Shown here piece after piece: positions 34,383 to 42,971 of a stretch of DNA of 64,000 nt; position 1 is the stretch's first letter, and each line of letters opens with the position of its first letter. The notes under the pieces were generated by a model, which had not been told where the DNA came from, ran no database searches, and worked only from the letters and a program-made list of their open reading frames with translations. The stretch covers positions 777,969 through 841,968 of the forward strand of contig NZ_JAATIT010000001.1 of NCBI RefSeq assembly GCF_011926545.1, written 5' to 3'. Made by a program: the position numbers and the translations under genes. This DNA is from Sphingopyxis italica. GTDB taxonomy: Bacteria; Pseudomonadota; Alphaproteobacteria; Sphingomonadales; Sphingomonadaceae.

Positions 34383-35062
34383 TGGCTGAGTTCCTTCGAC
34401 CAGTTGATAGCATTGACAAACAGCCCGATCGGGTTGCGGCGAAGCGCGTCGGGCGTGCGTGGCGGCCGGATCGCGACGGTCACGATCGCCGACCAGCGCG
34501 AGCGCTCGATCAGGCTGCCGTCCTGATAACGGCGCTCGCTCCAGGCGATGCGGAAGCTGTCCTTCGAAGCCCGAATGACGCTCGAAACATCGACCGCGAC
34601 CTGGACCTTGCCGACCTCGGCGAAGGGATCGTTGGTGCGCGCATAATCGTTGAGCGCCTGCGCTCCGGTCGCGGTCGTAAAATCATAAGCGCTGAGCCAG
34701 TCGGCCCGCAGCACGACCGGATCGGCGGGGATCGAACGGACATGCTCGATGAAGCGCGCGAGATGGAACGCGACCTGCGGATCGGTCGGCTGATAATCGC
34801 CGTCGGCGGGCGCGACCGCGCGCGCTTCACCAAGCTTGTCGACCTCGACGACCCAGGGCGTGATCGTCCCGCGGGCCGACTGCCAGACGAGGCCCCCGGC
34901 AAGACCACCGGAGATGATCAGCGAGCCGAAGAAGGCGAGCCGCCAGTTCTTTGCCTGGACGCGCGCCGATCCGATCCGATCGTCCCACACTTGCGCGGCG
35001 CGCTGGTAGGGCGTGACTGGCTCGGGCGCGCGTCCGTAATGATTGGTGGGTCTTTTGAACAT
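34379..35062 (-). CDS. trbF: TrbF, VirB8-like T4SS inner-membrane protein
   Basis: 227-residue protein starting MFKRPTNHYGRAPEPVTPYQRAAQVWDDRIGSARVQAKNWR, the highly conserved TrbF N-terminus, then one membrane helix (LAFFGSLIISGGLAGGLVWQS) and a periplasmic VirB8-like domain (TPWVVEVDKLGEARAVAPADGDYQPTDPQVAFHLARFIEHVRSIP). VirB8 proteins nucleate assembly of the channel. The frame extends further upstream but only into trbL. Confidence 0.94.
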   Translation of the reverse strand: MFKRPTNHYGRAPEPVTPYQRAAQVWDDRIGSARVQAKNWRLAFFGSLIISGGLAGGLVWQSARGTITPWVVEVDKLGEARAVAPADGDYQPTDPQVAFHLARFIEHVRSIPADPVVLRADWLSAYDFTTATGAQALNDYARTNDPFAEVGKVQVAVDVSSVIRASKDSFRIAWSERRYQDGSLIERSRWSAIVTVAIRPPRTPDALRRNPIGLFVNAINWSKELSQ

Positions 35063-35066
35063 GGGA

Positions 35067-36347
35067 TCAGTCCTTTTCGCTGATGTTCGGCGCCGAGCCG
35101 GCCCCGTGGCTGTCGCCGCTCTTGAGGGTCTGCGCGCCGATGGTCGCGCCATGGGTCACCGACTGGCGCCGCCGCATTGCGGCCGCCCAGGCCGGAGGCG
35201 CGCTCGCGGCTTGCGCTGGCGCCGCGCTATCGGCGGGACCGGCACGGCTCGCCGCGAAATTCGCGCGAACCCGTTCGGCCATGCTGCGAACAGGTGAAGC
35301 TGCGCCGCTGGCTGCGGTACGCGCCACATTCGCAAGTCCACCGCCGATGGCCTTCGCCCCGCTCTTCCCGGCCGCGCCCGCCGCATAAGCAGCCGATGCG
35401 CTCCCCGCACTGCGCGCACCTGCGGCAGCTGTACCGCGCGCTGCTGCGGCAGCCGCGCCGGTGGCCAGGGTCGCGCCAGCCGCCCCGGCGGCAAGCGTTG
35501 CGCCTGCGGCGACTGCGGTGCCGGCGGCGGCCCCTGCTCCGAGTTGCGGACCGCCTGCAACGATACCGTTCGCGATCGATGGGCCGAAGATGCCGAGGCC
35601 GAGCAGCGTCAGTGCGCCGAGCGCGATCGCCATGACCTGTTCGATGTCAGGCTCCGGACCGAGGCCGGCCTGCATGAAGCGGTCGAACAGGGTCACCCCG
35701 ATGCCGGTGATCACCGCGAGGACGAGCACCTTGATGCCCGAGGATATGATGTGGCCAAGCACGCGTTCGGCCATGAAGGCGGTGCGGCCGAAGAAGGCGA
35801 ACGGCAGCAACACGAAGCCCGCGAGCGTCACCAGCTTGAATTCCAAGATGGTAACGAAGACCTGCACCGCGAGAATGAAGAAGGCGAGGACGACGATCAC
35901 CCAGGCGATCAGCAGGATCATGATCTGCACGAAGTTGGTGAAGAGACCGACCGGGCCGACGAGGTCCGCCGACGCATCGAGCAGGGGCTGCGCCGCATCG
36001 ATGCCGGTCGCGGCGACGACGCCGGGACGCATGAAGTCGCCGATCGCCATGGCGCCGCCGCTCGCCTTAAGGCCGAGGCCAGCGAAGCTTTCGAGCATGA
36101 TGACGGCCAGCGCCTGGAAGTTGCCGATGATGAAGGCGAAGACGCCGATATAGAGCGTCTTCTTGACGAGCCGCTGGATGATGTCCTCGTCGGTGCCCCA
36201 CGCCCAGAACAGCGCGGCAATCGTCACGTCGATGACGATGAGGGTCGAGGAGAGAAAGCCGACTTCGCCCCCGAGCAGCCCGAAGCCGCTGTCGATATAA
36301 GTCGAGAAGACCGCCAGAAACTGGTCGATAACGCCGGTGTCTTCCAT
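35067..36347 (-). CDS. trbL: TrbL, VirB6-like polytopic T4SS protein
   Basis: 426-residue multi-pass inner-membrane protein starting MEDTGVIDQFLAVFSTYIDSGFGLLGGEVGFL. Five to six hydrophobic segments are visible (STLIVIDVTIAALFWAWG, TLYIGVFAFIIGNFQALAVIML, FTNFVQIMILLIAWVIVVLAFFILAVQVFVTILEFKLVTLAGFVLLPFAFFG, ISSGIKVLVLAVITGIGV). The C-terminal ~130 residues are extremely Ala/Gly-rich and probably disordered, typical of TrbL. It forms the substrate path across the inner membrane. Confidence 0.93.
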   Translation of the reverse strand: MEDTGVIDQFLAVFSTYIDSGFGLLGGEVGFLSSTLIVIDVTIAALFWAWGTDEDIIQRLVKKTLYIGVFAFIIGNFQALAVIMLESFAGLGLKASGGAMAIGDFMRPGVVAATGIDAAQPLLDASADLVGPVGLFTNFVQIMILLIAWVIVVLAFFILAVQVFVTILEFKLVTLAGFVLLPFAFFGRTAFMAERVLGHIISSGIKVLVLAVITGIGVTLFDRFMQAGLGPEPDIEQVMAIALGALTLLGLGIFGPSIANGIVAGGPQLGAGAAAGTAVAAGATLAAGAAGATLATGAAAAAARGTAAAGARSAGSASAAYAAGAAGKSGAKAIGGGLANVARTAASGAASPVRSMAERVRANFAASRAGPADSAAPAQAASAPPAWAAAMRRRQSVTHGATIGAQTLKSGDSHGAGSAPNISEKD

Positions 36348-36351
36348 CGGG

Positions 36352-36594
36352 CTAGTCCTTCTGTCCAAAGAAATGGCGGCGCCTGGCGTCCCAGGCCGCT
36401 TCACAGTCCGCATCGGCGACCGTGACCGTGCGGCAGCGCTCGGCCACGTCGGCGGCTGCCGGGTGTGCGCCCGCCGCGGAGATCGGGGGGGCGGGCGCAC
36501 GAGGCGTAGGCGGCGATGACGCATGCAGAATTGCCAGCGTGATGAGCAGGCCGCCCAGCACCGCGACCGCCGCTATCTTCGCCGCCCGGCCCAT
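36352..36594 (-). CDS. TrbK-alt family putative entry-exclusion protein
   Basis: 80-residue protein with an N-terminal membrane helix (AAKIAAVAVLGGLLITLAILHA) and a short periplasmic tail containing two cysteines (ERCRTVTVADADCEAAWDARRRHFFG). The ERCR...CxxAWxARRRHFFG pattern is that of the TrbK-alt family, which occupies the position of the entry-exclusion gene trbK between trbJ and trbL. Exclusion would block redundant entry of the same element; this is inferred from family and position. Confidence 0.85.
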   Translation of the reverse strand: MGRAAKIAAVAVLGGLLITLAILHASSPPTPRAPAPPISAAGAHPAAADVAERCRTVTVADADCEAAWDARRRHFFGQKD

Positions 36595-36595
36595 C

Positions 36596-37312
36596 TCAAT
36601 TGCCTTTGCGGAAGCGGCGGAAGCGCTCGCGGCCTTCGGCCTCGGCGGCGGCGCTGCGCGCCGCGTCGAGCATCTGCGCCCGGCCCTGCGCGGCGAGAGC
36701 GGCGGTGAGGTCGGAGATCTGCTGCGACTGGACGGCGAGGATCTGGTTGCCCGCCTGCGCCGCCTGCAAGGCGCCGGTCGCCGACTGGCTCGCCGAGACG
36801 AGGGTTCCGATCGACTGGCGCGTGCCGCCGATGTTGGTGACGACGCCGGCCTGCACCTTCATCGCATCCTGGAACGCGCCGACGCTGTCGTTCCAACGCG
36901 CCTCGGCGTTGGCGACCATCGCGGCCTGCGGCCCCGACAAGGCTGCGCCCTTGTAGCGGGCATCGAAAGCGGTCTGGATATCGCCGACGTCATAAGCGAC
37001 GCGCTGCGCTTCACTCAGCAATTGGCGGGTGCGATCGACCTGGCCTTGCAATTCCTTCAGCGTCGAGACGGGCAGGCTGGTCAGATTGCGCGCCTCGTTC
37101 GCCAGCGACGTCGCCTGGTTTTGCAGCATGGAGATCTGATTGTTGATCTGCTCGAGGGTGCGCGCGGCGGTCAGGATATTCTGCGCATAGTTGCGCGGAT
37201 CGTGAACGATGCCGCCGATCTGCGCCGCGGCGGGAACAGTCACTCCGCTCGCGATCAAGGTCGATCCGGCGAGCAGGGCAGCAAGCAGCACGCGGTTCTT
37301 CACATTCTTCAT
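36596..37312 (-). CDS. trbJ: TrbJ, VirB5-like T4SS pilus-associated protein
   Basis: 238-residue secreted protein. The signal peptide is MKNVKNRVLLAALLAGSTLIASGVTVPAAAQ, then the conserved GGIVHDPRNYAQNILTAARTLEQINNQISMLQNQATSLANEARNL helical-bundle start of TrbJ/VirB5 proteins. It would sit at the pilus tip or base. Start overlaps the trbE stop by 4 nt. Confidence 0.93.
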   Translation of the reverse strand: MKNVKNRVLLAALLAGSTLIASGVTVPAAAQIGGIVHDPRNYAQNILTAARTLEQINNQISMLQNQATSLANEARNLTSLPVSTLKELQGQVDRTRQLLSEAQRVAYDVGDIQTAFDARYKGAALSGPQAAMVANAEARWNDSVGAFQDAMKVQAGVVTNIGGTRQSIGTLVSASQSATGALQAAQAGNQILAVQSQQISDLTAALAAQGRAQMLDAARSAAAEAEGRERFRRFRKGN

Positions 37313-39762
37313 AAAAAGGACTCCTTCAGCTGGTCGGGGGTTTCGAGGTTCGCGAGCAGATCGGCGGCCCAATAGAGGCCGCGGTGACGCAGCCAGAATT
37401 CGGCAAAATCGGCGTGGCCGCGCGTCTCGATCAGCTCGCCGATCTTGATCTGGTCGGTCTTTGAAGAGGCAGCGGTGAAAGCGAGTGCGATGTCGCCGAG
37501 GCCGAGTTCGAACAGCCGGTTGCCGCGTCGCGACTGGCAATAATAGTCGCGCTTCGGCGTTGCGCGGCTCAATATCTCGATCTGGCGATCGTTGAGCCCG
37601 AAGCGTTCATAGACCCGCGCGATCTGAGGCTCGGCGGCGCGTTCGTTGGGCAGGAAAATGCGTGTCGGGCAGCTCTCGATGATCGCCGGCGCAATGCGCG
37701 AGCCCTCGATATCGGCGAGGCTTTGCGTCGCGAAGATCACGCTCGCATTTTTCTTGCGGAGCGTCTTCAGCCACTCGCGCAGCTGCGCCGCGAAGGCGGG
37801 GCTGTCGAGCACGAGCCAGCCTTCGTCGATGATGATCAGCGTCGGTGAGCCGTCGAGGCGGCCCTCGATGCGGTGGAACAGATAGGCGAGGACCGAGGCC
37901 GCCGACGAGGCGCCGACCAGCCCTTCGGTTTCGAGCGCCTGAACACGCGCATCGCCAAGATGCTCGGCCTCGGCGTCGAGCAGCCGTCCCCAGGGACCGC
38001 CCACGAGATAGGGCGAAAGCGCGAGCTTCAGCTCTTGCGATTGGAGCAGGACGGCAAGACCGGTCAGCGTGCGCTCGCGGATTGGCGCCGTCGCGAGCGA
38101 CGTGAGCGCCGACCAGAGATGCTCCTTCGCGGCCGGATCGACGTCGACCCCTTCGCCCGCGAGCAAGGCGGCGAGCCATTCGGCTGCCCAGGCGCGCTCC
38201 GCGGCCTCGTCGATGCGCGCCAGCGGTTGCAGAGCGACCGACCCGGCGCTGCCGGCATCGTGCAGCGCGCCGCCAAGATCCTGCCAATCGCCGCGCATGG
38301 CAATCGCCGCGGCGCGGATCGAACCGCCATAATCGAAGGCGAATATCTGGTTGCCCTCGTAGCGGCGGAACTGGAGCGCCATCAGCGCGAGCAGGACCGA
38401 CTTGCCCGCACCCGTCGGGCCGACGACGAGGCAATGACCGACGTCGCCGACGTGCAGCGAAAAGCGGAACGGGGTCGAGCCTTCGGTCTTGCCGTAAAGC
38501 AAGGGGGCATCACCGAAATGCTCGTCCCGTTCCGCCCCCGCCCACACCGCCGACAAGGGAATGAGATGGGCAAGATTAAGGGTGGAAATCGGGGGCTGGC
38601 GAACATTGGCATAGACATGGCCGGGGAGGCTCCCGAACCAGGCCTCGAGCGCATTGACGCCTTCCACCGTGCAGGTGAAGTCGCGGCTCTGAACGATTTT
38701 CTCGACGAGGCGCAGCTTCTCGGCCGCGAGCGCCGGATCGCGATCCCAGACGGTGATCGTCGCGGTGACATAGGCGATGCCCGCCTCGTCGGCGCCAAGC
38801 TCCTGCAGTGCCATGTCGGCGTCGGCCGCCTTGTTCGAGGCATCGCTGTCCATCAGGACAGAGGCCTCGTTGGTCATCACCTCCTTGAGGATCGCGGCGA
38901 CCGACTTGCGCTTGGCGAACCATTGCCGCCGGATCTTGGTCAGCAGCTTGGTCGCGTCGGTCTTGTCGAGCATGATGGCGCGCGAGGACCAGCGATAGGC
39001 GAACGCTTGGCGGTTCAATTCGTCGAGCAGGCCCGGGAAGGTGACGCTCGGGAAGCCGGTGATGGTGAGGGTGCGCAGATGATGATCGCCGAGCCGCGGC
39101 TCGAGCCCGCCGACGAGCGCTTCGTCGGCGAGCAGCGCGTCGAGATAGGCAGGCGTCTCGGGCACCCGGACGTGCTGGACCTTGGTCGAGACACAGCTGT
39201 GGAGGTAGGTTAATGTCTCGCCGTCATCCAGCCATTCGGCCTCGGGCATGAAGCCCTCGACGAGATGGAGCATGCGCCCCGTGCGATCGACGAAGCTTTT
39301 CAGCAATTCCTTGGGGTCGACGCCGGTCTTCGAGCGGCCCTCATAGAGCCAGTACTCGGCGCGCGCCGCTTCCTCTGCCGGCGGCATCCACAAGAGGGTC
39401 AGATAATAGAAGCTCTCGAAATGGGCGCCTTCCTCGCGGAACTGCTCGCGGCGTTCGACATCGACCAGCTCGGACACCGCATCGGGGAACTCGGACACCG
39501 GATAGGTCACCGCGGGCACACGCTGGGCTTCGACGAAGACTGCCCAGCCCGACCCGAGGCGCCGCAGCGCGCTGTTGAGGCGCGCGGTGACCGCCACGAG
39601 TTCGGCGGGCGTGGCGCTGTCGAGGTCGGGGCCGCGGAAGCGCGCCGTGCGCTGGAACGCGCCGTCCTTGTTCAGCACCACGCCCTCCGCCACCAGGCAG
39701 ACCCAAGGGAGAAAATCGGCGAGGCGGGCGGATTTCGTGCGATATTCGGAGAGATTCATCAT
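37309..39762 (-). CDS. trbE: TrbE, VirB4-like T4SS ATPase
   Basis: 817-residue ATPase that energises pilus biogenesis. It starts MMNLSEYRTKSARLADFLPWVCLVAEGVVLNKDGAFQRTARFRGPDLDSATPAELVAV, the TrbE N-terminus. Walker A is VVGPTGAGKSVLLAL (about residue 450), Walker B is PTLIIIDEGWLVLD, and the arginine-containing LRKKNASVIFATQSLADIEGS motif follows. ATG at 39759 is an alternative start one codon later. It overlaps trbD and trbJ by 4 nt each. Translation from further upstream is possible only across trbD. Confidence 0.95.
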   Translation of the reverse strand: MMNLSEYRTKSARLADFLPWVCLVAEGVVLNKDGAFQRTARFRGPDLDSATPAELVAVTARLNSALRRLGSGWAVFVEAQRVPAVTYPVSEFPDAVSELVDVERREQFREEGAHFESFYYLTLLWMPPAEEAARAEYWLYEGRSKTGVDPKELLKSFVDRTGRMLHLVEGFMPEAEWLDDGETLTYLHSCVSTKVQHVRVPETPAYLDALLADEALVGGLEPRLGDHHLRTLTITGFPSVTFPGLLDELNRQAFAYRWSSRAIMLDKTDATKLLTKIRRQWFAKRKSVAAILKEVMTNEASVLMDSDASNKAADADMALQELGADEAGIAYVTATITVWDRDPALAAEKLRLVEKIVQSRDFTCTVEGVNALEAWFGSLPGHVYANVRQPPISTLNLAHLIPLSAVWAGAERDEHFGDAPLLYGKTEGSTPFRFSLHVGDVGHCLVVGPTGAGKSVLLALMALQFRRYEGNQIFAFDYGGSIRAAAIAMRGDWQDLGGALHDAGSAGSVALQPLARIDEAAERAWAAEWLAALLAGEGVDVDPAAKEHLWSALTSLATAPIRERTLTGLAVLLQSQELKLALSPYLVGGPWGRLLDAEAEHLGDARVQALETEGLVGASSAASVLAYLFHRIEGRLDGSPTLIIIDEGWLVLDSPAFAAQLREWLKTLRKKNASVIFATQSLADIEGSRIAPAIIESCPTRIFLPNERAAEPQIARVYERFGLNDRQIEILSRATPKRDYYCQSRRGNRLFELGLGDIALAFTAASSKTDQIKIGELIETRGHADFAEFWLRHRGLYWAADLLANLETPDQLKESFL

Positions 39763-40028
39763 GAGCGCATCCAGACGGGATATTTGAGGTGACGCCGGGC
39801 GACGTCGACGAACTGCGGGTCGCGGCGGGCGGCCCAGACCGAGAGGGTGTGGCCGACCGCCCATATCGCGACGCCGACGATCCAGAGCCGGAGGCCGAGA
39901 CCGACGGCGCCCGCGAGCGTGCCGTTGACGATCGCGAGGCTGCGCGGCGCCCCGCCGAGGAGGATCGGCTCGGCGAGCGCCCGGTGAACCGGAGCAAAGA
40001 AGCCCGGCACTTCCCCTTCCCGGCTCAT
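39759..40028 (-). CDS. trbD: TrbD, VirB3-like T4SS protein
   Basis: 89-residue small membrane protein: EVPGFFAPVHRALAEPILLGGAPRSLAIVNGTLAGAVGLGLRLWIVGVAIWAVGHTLSVWAARRDPQFVDVARRHLKYP. The PVHRALxEPILLGGAPR start and DPxFxDVxRRHLKYP end are conserved in TrbD/VirB3. Two closely spaced helices span the inner membrane. Start overlaps the trbC stop by 1 nt (TGATG). Confidence 0.94.
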   Translation of the reverse strand: MSREGEVPGFFAPVHRALAEPILLGGAPRSLAIVNGTLAGAVGLGLRLWIVGVAIWAVGHTLSVWAARRDPQFVDVARRHLKYPVWMRS

Positions 40029-40360
40029 CACACGAGCGCTCCGCCGCCGAAGGAGAAAAAGGACAGGAAGAAGCTCGATGCAGCGAAGGCGATCGACAGG
40101 CCGAACACGATCTGGACCAGCCGGCGGAACCCACCCGACGTGTCGCCGAAGGCGAGGCTGAGACCGGTCACGATGATGATGATCACCGCGACGATCTTTG
40201 CGACCGGACCCTCGATGCTCTCGAGGATCGACTGCAGCGGCGCTTCCCACGGCATCGACGAGCCGCCGGCATAGGCCGGCGCGGATACCGCAAGCGCAAC
40301 GAACATCGCGGTCGAACAGAGCATGGCGCGCCGTGCGCCATGCCGAAGAGCATGGATCAT
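40028..40360 (-). CDS. trbC: TrbC, VirB2-like conjugative prepilin
   Basis: 110-residue prepilin with a signal peptide ending AYAGGSSMPWEAPLQ and two hydrophobic helices (ILESIEGPVAKIVAVIIIIVTGLSLAFGD and LVQIVFGLSIAFAASSFFLSFFSFGG) separated by the short loop TSGGFRR, as in TrbC/VirB2 pilins. The major subunit of the conjugative pilus. The TraF-like S26 peptidase gene at 50957-51547 may process it. Confidence 0.94.
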   Translation of the reverse strand: MIHALRHGARRAMLCSTAMFVALAVSAPAYAGGSSMPWEAPLQSILESIEGPVAKIVAVIIIIVTGLSLAFGDTSGGFRRLVQIVFGLSIAFAASSFFLSFFSFGGGALV

Positions 40361-41340
40361 CGATTTTCTCCTTCAGGGGTGATGAGCGGGGTCAGCCGAT
40401 ATTCGAGGTTCAGCCGGTCGAACCCGTCGATGCGGGCGAGTTCGGCGAGGCGCCGGCCCGTTCCGTCGCGGACGAGCACGGCGACCAGATTGATCGTCTC
40501 GGCGAGAAGAGCGCGCGGGACGGTGATCACGGCTTCCTGGATGAGCTGCTCCATACGGCGCAGCGCGCCAAGCGCACTCCCGGCATGGATTGTTCCGACA
40601 CCGCCGGGATGACCTGTGCCCCATGCTTTCAGGAGATCCAGCGCTTCGGCGCCGCGCACCTCGCCGATCGGAATGCGGTCGGGCCGGAGGCGCAGCGAGG
40701 AGCGGACGAGATCGGACAGCGATGCGACACCGTCCTTGGTGCGCATCGCGACGAGATTGGGCGCCGCGCACTGCAGTTCGCGCGTGTCCTCGATCAACAC
40801 GATCCGGTCGCGGCTGCCCGCAATCTCGGCGAGCAACGCGTTGGTCAGCGTCGTCTTGCCGGTCCCGGTGCCGCCCGCAACGAGGATGTTGAGCCGGTCA
40901 CGCACGCCGCAGCGAAGTATGTCCGCAGCATCCGCCGACATGATGCCCGAGTTCACATAATCGCCGAGCGTGAAGACCGCGATTGCCGGTTTGCGGATCG
41001 CAAAGGTCGGCGCGGCAACGACCGGCGGCAACAATCCCTCGAAACGCTCGCCTCCTTCGGGCAGCTCGGCCGATACGCGCGGCGCGCTGCCATGCACTTC
41101 GGCGCCGACATGATGCGCGACGAGACGAATGATGCGCTCGCCATCGGCGGCGCTCAGTGTTTCACCGCTGTCCTCGATCCCTTGGCCGAGGCGGTCGACC
41201 CACAGCCGACCGTCGGGATTGAGCATGATTTCGATGACCTCGCGGTCGGCGAGCCAATCCGCGATCGCACCGCCCATCGCGGTGCGCAGCATGCGCGCGC
41301 TGCGGTGACGTGCCTCCAGCCGGATTGGTTCTGCGCCCAT
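40357..41340 (-). CDS. trbB: TrbB, VirB11-like T4SS ATPase
   Basis: 327-residue hexameric ATPase. N-terminal domain [23 protein letters not shown], Walker [20 protein letters not shown], Walker B-like [12 protein letters not shown], and the His box [27 protein letters not shown]. First gene of the trb operon. The ATG giving [22 protein letters not shown] matches the usual TrbB length; an in-frame start 147 nt upstream (41487) would add 49 unusual residues. Divergent from the membrane-anchored HTH gene. Confidence 0.94.
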   Translation of the reverse strand: MGAEPIRLEARHRSARMLRTAMGGAIADWLADREVIEIMLNPDGRLWVDRLGQGIEDSGETLSAADGERIIRLVAHHVGAEVHGSAPRVSAELPEGGERFEGLLPPVVAAPTFAIRKPAIAVFTLGDYVNSGIMSADAADILRCGVRDRLNILVAGGTGTGKTTLTNALLAEIAGSRDRIVLIEDTRELQCAAPNLVAMRTKDGVASLSDLVRSSLRLRPDRIPIGEVRGAEALDLLKAWGTGHPGGVGTIHAGSALGALRRMEQLIQEAVITVPRALLAETINLVAVLVRDGTGRRLAELARIDGFDRLNLEYRLTPLITPEGENR

Positions 41341-41548
41341 CGGGAACCCCGTTTCATGAGCCTTGGCGATGATGCCCGGCTCGACGGGGATGAGTAAGAG
41401 ACGCAGAGAAAACCCAAATTCAACAAGGTTTTCGCGCCGTCGTACCGTCTCGTAGAAAGACAGGCCGTGGCGTAGGTCGATCCGCATCGGAACGGATAAA
41501 AATCATGGTGGAACTTGTGAAACGCCCGATTTTGACAACAGTGTAACA

Positions 41549-42064
41549 ATGACTGATTCGGTGTCGCAGCCGTCAGAGGATGAATTGTGCTGGGCGCGGC
41601 TCACGGACAAGCAGCGCGCTTGTCTCGATCTTGTGCTTGAGCATCAGACCTCAAAGCAGATTGCGCGGCGGCTCGACATCTCGAAACAGGCCGTCGATCT
41701 CAGGCTCACGACCGCGCGCGATATTCTGGGAGCGGACAGTAGAGCCGAGGCGGCCGTCCGCTATGCGCGTCTCAAACGGACCTATGACCGAATACCATGG
41801 GATCCGATCATACTACCGCCGCAGGCCAGACTGATGCCATCCGATTTCCCGGACGGAGAGCCGGCCGCATTGGCGCTGAACGATCATGCATCGCTCGCCA
41901 AGCATCCCAATGCGGTCGACCCGCCGTTCAAGGGTCTCTGGAGGCGCGATCACGCGCGTTCGAGCAAAGTCTGGATCATGGCGGCGATGTTCGCCGGATT
42001 GATCCTGCTGACGCTGGCGGGGGTGACGATCGGTGAAACGCTCACCCGTCTGATTTCCGGCTGA
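41549..42064 (+). CDS. Membrane-anchored LuxR-type HTH protein
   Basis: 171-residue protein. The N-terminal part WARLTDKQRACLDLVLEHQTSKQIARRLDISKQAVDLRLTTARDILGADSRAEAAVRYARLK is a GerE/LuxR-type (sigma-region-4-like) helix-turn-helix. The C-terminus has one hydrophobic segment (VWIMAAMFAGLILLTLAGVTIGETL, about 143-167), so the DNA-binding domain would be tethered to the inner membrane. It is divergent from trbB, about 200 nt away, and is the obvious candidate regulator of transfer genes. No receiver or autoinducer domain is present. Confidence 0.78.
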   Translation: MTDSVSQPSEDELCWARLTDKQRACLDLVLEHQTSKQIARRLDISKQAVDLRLTTARDILGADSRAEAAVRYARLKRTYDRIPWDPIILPPQARLMPSDFPDGEPAALALNDHASLAKHPNAVDPPFKGLWRRDHARSSKVWIMAAMFAGLILLTLAGVTIGETLTRLISG

Positions 42065-42123
42065 TCCTTTCATCCTGTCTGTCACCAATAGGCCGGAGCG
42101 ATGCTTCCGGCAGAGGAGAAGTC

Positions 42124-42456
42124 ATGTCCCAAGCACTTACAATCACGGCAGCCCGTCTGATCCGCGACGTACCCGCCGCCGAAGTCAGGATCGACGATGC
42201 ACTCATCGCAGTGTCTTCGCTGATGACCAGCGTCGTCACCGCGCGGCGCGACACCGCCGGGGTGCCGGCGACCAGAGGGCAGGCAACGATCCGCCGATTG
42301 ATGAAGGCGCAAATGGCGCTGGTCGATGTCAGCGGCGATATTCTGCGGGTTCATGGCGAACTCGCCGATATCGGGCGCGAGACGGCGGGTTATGACCTCC
42401 ATGAATGCCCGTCGATCGCGGAGGCGGGAACGAGCGTGCGGGCGGCCGCAGCCTGA
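42124..42456 (+). CDS. Conserved-looking hypothetical protein
   Basis: 110-residue soluble, mostly alpha-helical protein: SQALTITAARLIRDVPAAEVRIDDALIAVSSLMTSVVTARRDTAGVPATRGQATIRRLMKAQMALVDVSGDILRVHGELADIGRETAGYDLHECP. I do not recognise a domain. It is preceded by GCAGAGGAGAAGTC (good ribosome-binding site) and shows the codon pattern of real genes. It lies between the HTH gene and a membrane protein gene in the cargo patch that interrupts the transfer genes. Confidence 0.65.
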   Translation: MSQALTITAARLIRDVPAAEVRIDDALIAVSSLMTSVVTARRDTAGVPATRGQATIRRLMKAQMALVDVSGDILRVHGELADIGRETAGYDLHECPSIAEAGTSVRAAAA

Positions 42457-42497
42457 CGCCGGTTGACCGGGAGCGACAGCCGTGAAAGTTTCAGGGC

Positions 42498-42971
42498 ATG
42501 CGCATCGCCTTGTTTCTCGCTTTCTTGGCTGTTGCTGTCGGCTATGCCGCCTGGAAGGGCGGCGGGCCGGAACGGACGATGGCGGCGATCGCAGCAACGA
42601 TGGTGGGCTTGGATCAATTGCTCCACCTGTTCGTTCCGCCGACCTTCGCTTCACTCGACACCGGTCATCTCGCGATCGACCTGTTTGGAGCCGCATCCAC
42701 CGTCACGCTCGCGCTGTTTGCGCATCGCTTCTGGCCCATGTGCATCGCCGTCTTGCACATGGTCCCGCTCCTTGCGCACTCGAGCCGGATTCTCGACGTG
42801 GCGCTGCATCCGGCAGCCTATCTCGCGATGCAGGTGGCGACGTCCTGGCCGGTGCCGGCGATCCTCATCCTCGCAACCTGGCGCCACCAGCGTCGGCTGG
42901 CGCGCGGCGCCAACGAGCCATGCTGGCAGATCTCGTCGCGGCCATCGATCCCGAGCATTGCGAGTCCCTAG
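42498..42971 (+). CDS. Small polytopic membrane protein, unknown function
   Basis: 157-residue protein with four to five hydrophobic segments (MRIALFLAFLAVAVGYAAWKGG, AAIAATMVGLDQLLHLFV, IDLFGAASTVTLALFAHRFWPMCIAVLHMVPLLAH, VATSWPVPAILILAT). No family recognised. Its last 52 nt overlap the start of the RadC-like gene in another frame, so the two are probably translationally coupled. A similar small membrane protein before a JAB gene is a recurring arrangement in sphingomonad elements as far as I recall, but that is not verified here. Confidence 0.62.
   Translation: MRIALFLAFLAVAVGYAAWKGGGPERTMAAIAATMVGLDQLLHLFVPPTFASLDTGHLAIDLFGAASTVTLALFAHRFWPMCIAVLHMVPLLAHSSRILDVALHPAAYLAMQVATSWPVPAILILATWRHQRRLARGANEPCWQISSRPSIPSIASP

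Noticed and set aside
37873..39213. 446-codon plus-strand frame opposite trbE
   Set aside because: Arg/Gly/Ala-rich sequence without motifs; the minus strand carries full VirB4 motifs and overlapping operon neighbours.
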